64,000 nucleotides of DNA from Oenanthe sinensis (taxonomy: Eukaryota > Streptophyta > Magnoliopsida > Apiales > Apiaceae): the NCBI GenBank assembly GCA_028671895.1, contig CM053809.1, forward strand, positions 32,897,501 to 32,961,500, in the 5' to 3' direction. Position 1 is the first letter of the stretch. Each line of letters opens with the position of its first letter. A program made the position numbers and the translations under genes. Positions 34,536 through 47,326 of this stretch are shown piece after piece. The notes below the pieces were generated by a model. That model saw nothing but the letters and a program-made list of their open reading frames with translations. It did not search any database and had not been told where the DNA came from.

Positions 34536-37500
34536 ATGCCATCTTTAAAAATGAAGACCAAGTCAACCACAAGCAACTTAAGAGAAAACGGGTTACGTGT
34601 TTGTCAGACATCTATGATATCAAAAAGTTCTCCATCTCATGTCCGCATTTCTCAACATGAAACAGATTCGGCAACTTGTTCTCGTATTAAACAGGAGAGT
34701 AAGTGATTTTAGATATAAGCTATAGATATATCAAATTCTTTTTGGGATATTTTTAATTGTTTGTGTGAGCCGCAGATACATGTTTTGGCTACCAAATCAA
34801 AGTCAGTGATTACTACTAGTTCTTTCATCAATATACAGTGTTGCCAAGTACTTCTCAAAAACTTATTATAAAATGAATCATTATACAATTACGATGAATC
34901 TTAAAATACTCGCAAACGGGAGAATGACTGACGGGTCATAAAGTATGACGACAATATAAAACAAGGCTGATCTTCGTGATTATGACACTGATCTAGATAC
35001 ATGTTTCTATAATTTGTTGGATACTGATAATGTCAGATGATCATAATACTGTAAAATGTTGTACTTTGTAACATGGATCTTTGTGGAATGCATGGGGTAT
35101 TTCTAGCACTTACCACCCTACATACCGAGTCAGGTCTTCTAAACAAAGTAATAAGGGGTTTAAATAATAAGTGTAATATATTAGGATTTGAATATTTCCT
35201 ATTAGTCAAGGAGATGAGATTTTGTTACGAGTGTCTTTGTATTTTTAGAAGTTATACCGTAGTTTTATTCAACAGTTTTCCCTCAATGTTGCTAAGCTTA
35301 TGGACTCGAAAACGCGAGATAGTATAGAAATATATCAAAAAACTCAGGTTTTATGTTGGAAACCAAAGGATTATGTTATAGCCTTCAGTAGATACTCGTA
35401 CAATAGTCCTCATACATATTCTTCACCAACTTGACAAGCTCAAACTTAATATCGTTATCTATTATTTACTTTATATATGAAATTCACCCTTCCATCACCA
35501 TATACCTCAGCCTTAAGGAGTGATGTCTGCTATCAATTCTCACAGGGGTGCCTAATGAAAATGTAATTATTATTTTTTAAAAATATGTATGAATTATTAT
35601 TTTTATTAAAAAAAGCTAACTTATTATAAGACTTCAACGAATCAAATATTATGTTATTATTATTAATATTATTTTTTTAATTATGTACAAGCAAGCTGGT
35701 GGTCAAGATCGTGGAGGAAGTATAACAGAAAGATTGACCATTTCCTTGTAGCTCCTGCCGGGTGGCATATATCGAATATTCAAATTTAATCAAATTAATA
35801 TTAAACCTCAACGTTTTTTGGGAGAATTTTTACTGTTTATGTATCATTTGATATAAGAAATATTCAAAAGAAATTAGAGCACAACCCTATACAAATTTTG
35901 AAAAACACCGTGTATATGCAATACAAATTTGCGTAAGATATTAGTATATAAATCATTGATAGGAATTGAATGTAAAAATTTATTGTATATAATATTATGA
36001 TAATGTAATTAAGTTTATAGAATTCATTTATTATAAGAAATATTTTTTTTGTATTTTAATATTAACTTGGAAATATTGATCGTAAAAGTCTTTCGTGGTG
36101 ATGGTGCTTCCGAAAATTTAAAAACAAAAACTTAGTTGATTTTCTCTATTCAGTTTTACAAACTTGTTATTTGGGCAAATTTTCTTTTGCCACAGGGCCT
36201 TCAAAATTCTAAGACCTGCCCAGACAAATCTAATGGGTGTTAAAAAGAAATAGTATCTCAGGTATAGCTGTAGCATTTGCAGAATAGAATATGAGGTGGC
36301 TTTAAGTTTGAAATCATAATATGCATAATATTTTTTTTGTAAGGACACATCAGAAGAAGTCGTAAAGGGTAGTTAATGAGTGATTAGTTGTGAGGCACCC
36401 AAAAAAGCAAGGAAGACGCTGCAATTAAAGTGGGATAGAGAGGATACATAGTTATTATGGTTGTAACTAGAAACTATATCATGTATTTTTGTGTAATATG
36501 AAATATGGTCTTCTCAGGCTACGATTTATTATGAAGGTCATATATTTAAATTCTACAGATTATCTGTCTTTTAAAGAGCAAAAATTTTCAAATGAGATCC
36601 TTTCTTGAATTGTACTTGTTTTCTTGTAGTTTCTTTGTGCAACAATGCATATCCACAAGATGTCAAAGGTGATGATGCCAACTGCCATCACTTGCTGGAT
36701 GGAGAAAATGTTCAGATTCTAATGCAGCCATCAGCTTCTAATAATTTGGAAACTGATATGAGAGCGGTAATAATCAACCATGAAAAATTGTAGTATATAT
36801 GTATATTTTATACTATTGTTCTTTTTCGTTCTGGGATAGTCAATCACTTATCTCATTCTTGCCATGTTTGTTCTTGTTGATGGCCTGCACATAATTACAT
36901 GAATCATGCCAGGTAATTTAATAATAGCTGTTTATTTGAGCGTTTTTCTTTCACACTGTAGCAAAATTTGTGGACTTCGTAGCCTCGCTCCATTCATGCA
37001 GTGCTACTTTCGCTGCATATAGATCTATTATGTTATTATCATGAGGAAAGTTGAAAATTTTGTGATGATTAGAATAAATTTAGTGCTTGACTTTAAGAGT
37101 CTTCATATTTTGTAATTTGTTTAAATTGTCTATTTTTGCTGATCAATGAGGTTAAAATTGCCTATTTGTTTTACTAAGCAAAAAAAAAAAAAATTGCCTA
37201 TTTGTGCTGATCAATGAGGTTAAAATTGCCTATTTGTGTTGATCAATGTGATAATTTAATGAAGTTAGGTATGCTTCTCTGGAATGCCACAGTATTGGGC
37301 ATTAGAGGTGTCAAAAACCTTCGAATTTTAGCATTCAATATGGTCCTTTCAGTCGCAGAGGTAGGCTTATCTATCTCTGGGAGGCATTTACAAGTAGTAG
37401 TGCTACTGTTTAAGGTTATACCTTCGAAGAATAATAACACAACACTATGGAAACCTGTTAACTGTTGACCTTAATCTACTTATGTAGTTGTGTGGTTCTG

Positions 37501-40264
37501 ATCTTTTCTGAATATTCTTCTAAAGAGCTTTAAACTTGTAACCAGATGTGCTATATGGTAATTAACTAATTATGAATAAAAGCTTTTATTGATTGCAGAT
37601 TTTGGGACAGGCACTAGCCCCTTGCATATCTAGCTTGGAGACAATCTTCTCACCAACTCTAGAGATAATTGGTGACCACAATGAAATAGAAGTTCTCAGT
37701 ATTGAAGGTATGCTAAATGTTTGATAATTGCATGCCTTCATATGTAAAGGCTTGGGATTGGTCAAAGATATTTCTTCTTGATATTTATGTATAATTGGCA
37801 GTAAAGATGATGATAACATTCCATATTGTGTCGTACCTGTTGTACAAATACCTCTTAGTGTCTTCAGCTTCAAGTCCTTTAGCATTGAAGTTTACACTCT
37901 GTGACATGCATTATCAGCATTTCTCTTCACTTCCATTGTTCCTTTCATCATAATATGTTGAGGCCATCTAAAGCCTTAGAATTATTTTCTGCATTAAAAA
38001 CTAAAGCACATGGTTTGAAGTTTAAGCTGTTTGCTGAGTTTGATGTTTGGTCATAGGCACCAAATTTTGTTCTGAAATTTCTCATTAAGTTGACTGTATG
38101 AAATGCATTTGTCAATTTGTTCGTCATGTGTATGAGTGGTACGTTAATAGCAGCAATTTCTTGCTAACATTATAAGCCAACTTTGGCAAGTGTCATCTCT
38201 AGGTCTAGGAAACATAGGATGAATAGAGAGCTGCACATAAGGAAATATATATTGCTGTTGTCACAACAGTTGCGGGAAAAAAGAGATTTATTGTAGCCAC
38301 CAATTGAAATATATTTTAGCCACTGGTTGAGATTGAAATTGTTTACTATTAGAAGTTACTTGGTTCAATTATGTTCTAAATATTAGAAAGTTAAAGCAAC
38401 TTCAAGTTGATCTAAATTGTTAACTCTCTCTTCTAGGGAGCAAAGATGACCTTGAGGCTTCGTCCATAGGTAGAGATGACAGTGATGATAATGACAGAGA
38501 TTCATGTAAATATCAGACATGCAATGTATCAGATTTTTACATTTCTGACATGATCTTTTCCGAAATTCCCGTCAAAGGTCACTTATATGATTTTAACGAG
38601 ACTGCTTCCTTCCCTGACTACAAATGGGATGAGCTAAGTGTAGTTTTAGATGAGAAAGTCATGAGTATGCCTCTCCTTGAGGATTCTTTTGGAACTAGCA
38701 ATAGCTGCAGTGGCAAATTATGTGAAGACCTTATTAGTAGTTCTGTTGATGCAAGCTTATGTACTTCGATCCATCAGTTGAAATCTTACGACCAAGAATC
38801 CGATGCCAACACCCACCAAAACTGGGATCAGGCAGAGTGCTTGGATCTAGATTTGTTCATCAGAACATTAACAGATGTCTCAGATGTAGTTGCAAATCCT
38901 TGGCCGCCCACCAATGTAATGCCTAATGCGACACAGAAAAAGAAGTCTACGACATTAGTACTTGATTTGGATGGTACGTAAATATATGATTCAGTATCTA
39001 ATTTCTGGTTAAAACTAACTACATATTATCATATGTGACCGTGCTATACATTGATGTTCAATTTATGTACTTATTTACGCAACTGTACATCGGTTATCTT
39101 TAAGTTACCAAAGAAAATTTTACTATATTTTTTTATATTTATTTTGCCTGTGCAGAAATCATCTAAGTAATTTTACTTTGCTTAGTGCTCACCATAATAT
39201 TTATTGCTCTCATGTGTATAGAAACCCTTGTCCATTCTACATTGGATCACAGCGCTGATGCAGATTTCACATTCCCAGTTTATTTCAACATGAAAGAACA
39301 CATTGTTTATGTGAAAAAGAGGCCTTTTCTCCACACATTCCTAGAGCGAGTCGCAGATATGTTTGAAATCGTAATATTCACAGCCAGTCAAAGCATATAT
39401 GCAAAACAACTTCTTGATATACTGGATCCAGATCATAATATTATTTCACGCAGAGCTTATCGTGAATCATGCATCTTTACTGACGGATGTTACACCAAAG
39501 ATTTGACAGTCTTGGGTGTTGATCTCGCAAAAATTGCCATAATTGATAATTCTCCACAGGTATGTTATCTAATTAGGTAGCTCTAATAGGCGTCTGTGTT
39601 AAAGTAGGTGTTTGTGTTAAAGTTTAATAACAATAATAAGATCTTGAGGGTGTGCGCATAACCACCTGTGCCACCCATTTTTTTGGATGGTTGTGCTTTG
39701 CACAGTCTTTTTCACATGCCGCGTGTTTGTAATTAAAACAAGATTATAGTTCTGGCATCCATCTTTCAATTCACACTTTCATAGGTTAAGTGGATTTGAG
39801 AAATATACTTGTACATGATCTTGTTCTCATCTTTTAATCCTCCGTCTTTCTAGATTAAAGGTTCTCTTCTTATTTTAACCTTTGCCAGGGCTGCAATTGT
39901 CTTGGTTCCTCTGTCTCTTTCTTTCACAGAAGCTAAATGTGATCCACTTCTTTATTAATTAATTTTAGAAGAAAATTGAATAATGGAGATGTTTATTTCA
40001 GTCCTTTAAATATTAACTTTGTATCTTAAATTCTAGATTTTTTTAAAAAAATTCAAGATTCTTAATAATGTTTCTAATTACTAGCGCTTCTTGTGATAAT
40101 TTTAGGTATTTCGTTTGCAAGTGAATAATGGAATCCCAATCAAGAGTTGGTTTGATGATAAGTCGGATTGTGCACTGATTACATTGCTTCCCTTTTTAGA
40201 GGCCCTGGTTGATGTTGAAGATGTCCGCCCAATCATTGCTAAGAAATTCGGTAACAAGGACTAA
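34536..40264 (+). CDS. SCP1-like CTD small phosphatase (SSP4-like)
   Basis: Six exons: 34536-34698, 36630-36766, 37599-37707, 38437-38973, 39222-39559 and 40106-40264, giving 480 residues. The N-terminal 300 residues are Ser/Asp-rich and probably disordered or regulatory. The C-terminal FCP1/SCP (HAD superfamily) domain starts at about residue 305. It has the catalytic DLDETLVHS (nucleophile D313, general acid D315), VYVKKRPFLHTFLERVAD, EIVIFTASQSIYAKQLLDIL, SRRAYRESCIFTDGCYTKDL, AIIDNSPQ and IKSWFDDKSDCAL. These enzymes dephosphorylate serines of the RNA polymerase II C-terminal domain and other nuclear targets; Arabidopsis SSP4 is the best recalled match. The intron at 38974-39221 cuts the catalytic motif between D315 and the rest of codon 316. 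A G-box promoter and a 5' UTR intron are inferred. All catalytic residues are present. Confidence 0.95.
37140..37250 (+). repeat. Local duplication in SSP4-like intron 2
   Basis: The phrase GATCAATGAGGTTAAAATTG followed by CCTATTTG occurs twice about 66 bases apart, and TTGCCTATTTG three times, with an A-run between. It looks like a short replication-slippage duplication inside an intron. Confidence 0.75.
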
Positions 40265-40627
40265 GAGTTCCTGGTTTATTCCTCTTAACTTCATTTAACT
40301 GCTCCTTCCCGTTTGTCCAGTTTGTCTTATCTTGAGAAAAACGGTATTCTCCCTATTAAAGTTATTCTTAAGTAATTATCTACACAATAAAAATGCTATC
40401 AGTGAAATCTTTGAGTCAGATTTAGACAACCTTTTCCTCTGAACTTCAGCTTCTGTAGGGTTTAGATAATCTCACCAGGCTGTCAATCTATAATTTGTGG
40501 ACACTATTTTTTAGGAATATATATGTTGCAGTGTACAGTTAGATGCTTATTGATTCACAAGGTGTATATGAATTATAAATGTTCCTGATAAGTGATCTCT
40601 TTTTCAAAGTAATATGATAATCTCTTA

Positions 40628-40878
40628 CTCCCTCGGTCCCACCCATTTGTTTACATTTGGGAAAGGGTGTCCGACACGCATTTTAAGGTGCATATAAAGT
40701 ATAGTTTCATAACTTATTTTTTAATTTTTTTTTCTCTTAATAAAAATTTAATGTTTGAATTTTTATTCAGGAATTTTTTTAAAAAAAAATAAGTTATGGA
40801 ATTATACTTTATATGCACCTTAAAATGCGTGCCGGACACCCTCTCCGAAATGTAAACAAATGGATGGGATGGAGGGAG
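40628..40878. mobile_element. Stowaway MITE forming a near-perfect long hairpin
   Basis: A 251-bp element flanked by TA. The arms begin CTCCCTCGGTCCCACCCATT and end GATGGGATGGAGGGAG. Pairing continues for about 100 bases per arm, for example AAGGTGCATATAAAGTATA against TATACTTTATATGCACCTT. It lies about 365 bases downstream of the SSP4-like stop codon, possibly in or near the 3' UTR. Confidence 0.93.
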
Positions 40879-42988
40879 TATTTTGTTTGATGCAAATATA
40901 TATGCACTAATTCCATTATGTAAACATGCTTCTTACTTCAATATGTTCCTCACTCTATTTTTATTTGGTGTTGTCAAGAAAGTTATTATCTGATATGAAT
41001 TTTTGGACATCTGTTTGAAGTTTTAGTTTTGCCTTCTATGTAGTTTTGAACTTTTGCTAGTGATTCAATTTATGTTGATCAGCATACTCGTTATATATCC
41101 AATTAAGTCGTGCGTCCATAAAAGTTCCCCAGCTACTATCTTTTAGTATTTAGAGATTTCAGGTAGCAGAAACTAGGCTAGACACTGATGATCCTTGAAT
41201 GCAAGAGAGAAGATCTGTTATTCTGTTGTATGACGGCATGCCAGCTCTGACAGTGAACTATTGTGGTCGACATCAGCTAAATTAACAGTATAATGTCACT
41301 TACAAACCAATCCTGGACTAGTTCCCAACTTTTGCTCAAATAGACAGATAACTAAATTTCATCAAGATATAGACTATGCCCAAGCAACTGGTGAATTGCT
41401 GCGCATAACACCCCTGTTAAATCCCAACATACTTGCACACGAAAACTAAGCGATGCATTATCTGCATGTCATGTGAAAATTAAAGGAATTGCTATGAATC
41501 GTGATATTATAGGTAAATTGTTATGAAATCTCCTGATAAGTTCGTTAAAATAACTTCAATATCATTATTATTGTCTTGCATTTTTTGTTCCCACATGTTA
41601 TGAAACTAACTTTGTTGAAGCAGGAACATAGCTTCTCTTCCTTGTCTTCCCTTTCTTTATATTCATTTTTACATTTTAATTTACCATAGAATGTGTTCAT
41701 ACACCAATATGTAAAGATGTTATCGCAAGTGAGTGTATTTGTAGATTTTGGTAATGCTACAAGCATTGGTTAATACTAATACTAATTTAAGTGGATGTAA
41801 TTAATATTATATATCATTTGTAGATACTAATTTGTGTTGTTTATGCATACAGAGTTATGGCTTGCAACTTAATTGTGTCATACTTGTTTTGTAGTATCAT
41901 TCAACTTGTCTTCTGAATTGTGATATTCAAATGTTCTTTTCTTTCACGTAATATCTATGGCAAAAAAAGGAGCAATATTCATACTGACAACTTACTAGTC
42001 CACTAGTCTGACTAGACACACAAAGTTTGTTACTAATATAAAAAAGATTCTATCGAAATTATTGAAATCGAACATCTTGAAAGTTATATATTCTTTCAAA
42101 ATTATATATATATTATAAATAGAAAAGTATATAATGGTGATATTTATAAAATTTAATCCTACTAATAGAACTTTACTGATATAATTAATAATTTTGGCCG
42201 TAATTTTTTATCAACTAATATTTTACAGTTATAAATCACTTGCAAGTTTGACAACTTTTTTGTTTTTATTTATAAGATTTTCTTAAAAAAAACTATTAAT
42301 CCGTATTCTATTCGAATTTGAAATAATATTCTAATTCTTTTTCCGTATTTGAATAAATCTTCCTCACTCCAATGCACAAAAAAACTTGTACTCGTGCCGC
42401 ATCATACCAGCCCGTATGGTATGCATGTGTGCATGCTCGAAGTAATTTACGAAGCCTTTATATTATAAAAAAACTATGTTAAATTAAAGTAGAATTAAGT
42501 CGGCCAAATGAAGGTATGATCCGTTTTTGGAGAGTGAAATGGAACCCCATGGCCGTGAGATGGGGTAGCTTAATAATGAAGATATTTTTATTTATACCAC
42601 GTGATGCTATAAAAAATATTCTATTTCTTCCGATTGAGAAGAAACGATTTTTAATGGATACTGGTGTTGACAAGTAATGGTTGAAATGACCCGTTCATGA
42701 TTTGTTTATTTTTTAAAGTTGAAATCATCGGTTCACGATTTCTTTCTGTAGTATGTATTAATTTTTTATTTTTATCCGTATAAATTTAAGAAATCACGTC
42801 GCTTATTTACGATTTAAATGAAGAATTTAGGATTTTTTAAATTTCATGAAGAAAAAATATGGATGATAATTATCAACAAGATGGATGAAACTCGGCCCTC
42901 ATAATTATCAACAAGCACTTGTTACAACCAAAATTCATTAACAGTAGTATGTTTTTTTTAACAACTTGGCTCTAATCCCAGACTCTAG

Positions 42989-43635
42989 GAGCATCTCCAA
43001 TGCTTTACGACCCTTAGGTAAAATTTACAGGTATCATTGAACAGTAGTAATTATAGCCAATCTTATCTAAATTGCTCTCCAACTGATACCTTTTGGTAAC
43101 AAAAATTATAGCCAAGAGCAATTGCTTGATTATATTTGTAGAAGGGCTACAGATCTGTAAGAAATGACAGGTTATCTCCTGCTATTTCTTCTTCCCCTCT
43201 TTCTCAATTGCTGATTTCCTGCACTTAATTTGCAAGCAAAAGTATGATGGAGCACAAAAAAATTACTGAGAATAATAGATTTTCTGCGTAGCCACTTTAT
43301 AAAAGCTACCAACCTTACAATTTTATTTAATATTTTTAAAATTTTAATTATTTAAATATATTCATTACTATAATTTATCAAATATTTAATTTATAATTTT
43401 AAATATATGATCACTTTTTAAAAATGAATCAATGTTAATATTAGTTTGTTAAAATTTAATTTTTAATGGAAAAATATTATTAAAAATAATAATAAAATAC
43501 TATTTTCAAAATATAGTCAATCATTATAACCAATCTCATCGGAGCACAATGTCTTACCAATTAAGTAAATTTTAGCCAACCATTATCTTATATTATTTTA
43601 GCAAATCATTATAGTCAATCTTATTCGAGATGCTC
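42989..43635. mobile_element. TIR element with GAGCATCTC ends
   Basis: The left end GAGCATCTCCAATGC and the right end TCGAGATGCTC are inverted repeats around about 647 bp. Several inner TATAGTCAATCTTAT/TATAGCCAATCTTAT-type repeats lie near both ends. No target duplication was found by eye and the interior is non-coding. It resembles the 3588-3952 element in its CCAATGC subterminal motif. Confidence 0.6.
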
Positions 43636-44054
43636 TAACCTCGACCTTAAAAGTAGCTGACTTTTAAAATTCAATAGATATTGATTTTGAATCTGATTAA
43701 CTTCAAAAATTAATAATTTATTAATTTAATTCCGACTATTTGAAATTATGATTCCGTCATTTTATCACACTCTTACATAAAATTTGTACCGATAACAATC
43801 AAATATATATACACAAATTATACAAATTATTTTAGTCACCGAATAAACTGAACAATACAATTACACAAATATCAAATATATTTTATCATCTCCGCTCATA
43901 ATTTTTTTGACATTCTAGCCAGAAATAAAATATATATAATTATATTTCATAATAATTATTAATTTTTATATGAAATTAAAATTCAAAATAGCCAAAAACG
44001 ATATTCGATGATATTAGTAAATTTTTTGGAAGCGGAGATGAGCCGTTTACTGGT

Positions 44055-44141
44055 ATGCTCATGGCGCTCTCTCTCTCATCAACTCCCAGTTTCTCTCTCT
44101 ACACTCAACACCGCAACTTTCTCTCACTAAAATCTCAACCT

Positions 44142-44178
<37 letters not shown>

Positions 44179-47055
44179 TTCTCACTCCTAGCTCATTCAC
44201 TTCTCTCAGGTACCTACGCACTCACTTACATTCAACATCTTTCACTTTTGATTGTTATTATTGTTATTATCATTATTTTTATTATTATTCATATAGTTTT
44301 GATTGTTTATTTTTGGTAGATTATCTTCAATTGAGTATAAAAATGGAGGGGGATTGATGAATATAGTGCGTCAAAAACGACGTCGTTTTAGCGGTACAGT
44401 TTGTTACCGAGGAGGAGAATTGTTTTCGCCTAGTAATCTTCAATGGATCGGCACCATTTCATCTGCGTATTACTCTTTATTACTTTTGATTTTTAATACA
44501 CTACCTATATAGCTATTTGTTTTCACATTCGTTGAGCTCTTTGTATTTGCAATTTTCGAGCGGGATATACCGTGGTTTGGTCGGGTCTTATTAGTTACTA
44601 AGTCTGGAAAAACTTAATGATGAGCTCCAGTGCCGGCCCTACAAATTCAAAACCCCAAGCGAATCAAAATTTTATGCCCAAGTCACTAAATTTTTTTTTA
44701 CTTACAAACGAGATTATTTTTGAAAAATTATCCTTCTAGCGGTTTTGCTAGGAAGATCATTCATAAGTCTTTCATAATCAAGATTTGGAAGCATATCCTT
44801 CGGATATCATGGACAATCCATTCAATCCCTCTTGTGACATACTCGAACGAAGATAAGAAGTCCTCCACCTTTTGTATAATCTTTTAAAAAATCAACCTTT
44901 TTTTGATTGATTTTTCTTCTTTCGGTTCCAGATCGATGTTTTTTCATCCTAACTAAATATCAGGAGATTGATATCTAATATTTACATATTTTTAATTTTA
45001 TTGTACTTCTTTACATAAACAAAAATAAAAAAGAAATTATTTTGGCCCTAATTATTATTATTATTATTTGGTTCTTATATCTTAAAAAAATTTGGTGTTC
45101 TTTTATAAAAATATTGTGCCCCTAATTTTTTTTTGTGCCTCTACATATATTTTTAAAATTTTTTTTCACTCTTTTATAAAAAAAATGTGCCCCTAATTGT
45201 TTTGTATTTTTGGTTCCCCATTCAAGAGGATAAGCTGTTTGGCCTCAGGGCCGGCTAAGCTCTAACGAGTAATTCCTCGTCATTATAGGGTCTTAATGCT
45301 TGCAAAAGGCACTCCGATACAGAAATCTTTTATAGTTCCTATATTGGCTCTACAAGCACCTGCGAGCATCGTCTCGTGGATCAAGTACGTCTTCCCGCCT
45401 CATTAACTTATGTTTCATTATACTTGCTTATTCGACTAGGAATAGCTATGTAGTCTTTGTCGTCATTGTGATGTTAATCAATTTAGCTTAAGGGCCTGCT
45501 TTTGTGTGCTTACTGGTATCATGATTTGCAGGGGAGAATATGGTGTTTGGACTGCTTTTCTGGCTCTCCTGATACGTCTCTTTTTCTTTATCCCTGGTAC
45601 ACGCCTACTTTTTTAAAATTGTTATTAAATTAACTTCTGAGTGGATGATGTTTAATCTACTTACTGCATTGACCCTTTGTAAACTTATAGTCTCACGTAC
45701 TATATTAAGACAAAATGATGCTTAACAAATCATCAAGACGCAAAACAATCAAATGGTTTGGTCACTGGTAAGTGGTATCTATTCAATAAGAGCAGAAAAA
45801 TATTACCTTAAAAGTTAAAACCATATTCATTCAAAGTATAATATTATGTCCTTGTCAAAAAAAAAAAGTATTATATTATGTCTGGACCTGCCCGTATCTA
45901 CCTTTGTTGCTAAGTATTATCATTGTTGGATTCTGCTCCTGCTTGTGATTATGTATTAGCTCACCTACTCAGTTGGTTATCAAATTCCTTTTTCCCGGAA
46001 TACTGTTCAGTTTTCTACTTTTCCGAGTATTCTTCAGTCTGCTATCTGCATCATATATCAATATATCACTTCGTATTAGATAAGCAACTTCTTAACTATG
46101 GAATTTTGCAGCAAATATAGTTCTTTCTTCATTTTAAATATGAACAATGTACACTAAATTATTCAGAAGCATAGATTAATCAACGCTGTCCAGACTCCAG
46201 AATTCTTCACAAGACTTATCATTCAAACCCACTTTAAAGTGATATTTTAGGAATATAGCTTACAGTGTTGACCCCTGTCAACTGAAATTCTTGAACTCCT
46301 CATAAATCACAAAATCCTCGCCATTCTAAAAAGGTTCCTGTTCTCTGCAACACCCTTCTGCTGTGGCGTCAAGCAAACTGGATAAATAACATAGTTCTCT
46401 GCTGCTTAAAGAAAGAAACAACATCACATCATTCCTCCTTGCCAAGTATGTTTCTAAGTAAGACCTAGCCTACTCTATCCACAGGATTACTAAGTTTTGA
46501 GCAACCCAATTGTTATAATTGAGTAATGTTTTCCGAGAAATTTCTAATGTGACATTTGTCTGTTACCATGTAATCCATCCAAAATATCATTAAGTGCATT
46601 TAGGTACATGAAGAAAATACAACAAAACTAGACTATATATTATTTACATTTATGTGAGCAGCTTTATCATATCTTTTTAATTTCTTACCATAATACTTCA
46701 CTCTTGAGATTTACCCTGTATCTTATTTGCTCTAGGTGAACTGGAGTTGCCATTTATTGCTTTACTTGTAGTACTGGTTGCTCCTTATCAAGTCATGAAC
46801 CTAAGGTAATTAGACCTCCTGCCAGATAACTGACATCCTTTACTTTTTAAGCATTGCATGTATCTTACAGTATCTCACATCAGGGGGAAACAAGAAGGTG
46901 TTATCCTTTCCTTGGCTATAGCTGCATATTTGGCTTTCCAGCATTTTTCACGAGCAGGCAGCTTACAGAAGGCATTTGATCAAGGTTCCATAATTGCGAC
47001 GATATGCATCATTTGTGTTCTTGCAGTGCCATGCTTGCTCTTGATTGGATTTTGA
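44055..47055 (+). CDS. COR413 chloroplast inner-envelope membrane protein
   Basis: Six exons: 44055-44209, 44320-44466, 45289-45384, 45532-45596, 46736-46805 and 46884-47055, giving 234 residues. A second in-frame ATG at 44061 could be the real start. The N-terminus is a Ser/Thr-rich plastid transit peptide holding 12 consecutive glutamines (residues 30-41). The mature part is strongly hydrophobic. It includes LQWIGTISSAVLMLAKGTPI, FIVPILALQAPASIVSWIKG, EYGVWTAFLALLIRLFFFIP, GELELPFIALLVVLVAPYQV, RGKQEGVILSLAIAAYLAFQ and HFSRAGSLQKAFDQGSI, all typical of COR413IM. The family is cold-induced and linked to freezing tolerance through the chloroplast inner envelope (recalled). I saw no clear CRT/DRE (CCGAC) just upstream. 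Intron 2 holds a decayed TE. Confidence 0.95.
44142..44177 (+). repeat. (CAG)12 coding microsatellite
   Basis: Twelve pure CAG codons lie in the COR413IM transit-peptide exon, encoding Q30-Q41. The run is uninterrupted, so length polymorphism is likely. Confidence 0.97.
44628..45259. mobile_element. Decayed hAT-like element in COR413IM intron 2
   Basis: The left end CAGTGCCGGCCCT and the reverse complement of the right end (CTTAGCCGGCCCT) match at 10 of 13 positions. Inside are repeated GTGCCCCTAATT(G/T)TTTT phrases. No clear 8-bp target duplication or open frame remains. The hAT assignment rests on end sequence only. Confidence 0.5.
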
Positions 47056-47326
47056 TATAGATGTAGCGGTCTGTATATTACAAAAATACTTTCTAGAAAT
47101 GAAGTTCTTTTTTAACCTTGTAATAATAATTTTGGGTATTGAAATATGAATACCACCCTACAAAAAATCAGTTTATCTGTAGCTGAGTGTAATGTGTTTA
47201 TAATTTGATATATTAAAGACCCCTGAATGTTAACTGTTAAGTACTCAAATTTGACAGGTTAGCCCATGTCATACTAAGATTTTTGGATATTCGTTTATCC
47301 ATGGACCGGAATGATTTAAATTTAAG

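Larger units (their letters stand above)
40265..44054. other. Intergenic region between SSP4-like and COR413IM genes
   Basis: About 3.8 kb without a recognised coding exon. It contains a near-perfect Stowaway hairpin at 40628-40878 and a GAGCATCTCC-ended element at 42989-43635. The stretch 41100-41480 is less AT-rich and begins after an ATTTCAG; it might be transcribed 3' UTR or non-coding sequence, but nothing in it is diagnostic. Confidence 0.55.
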
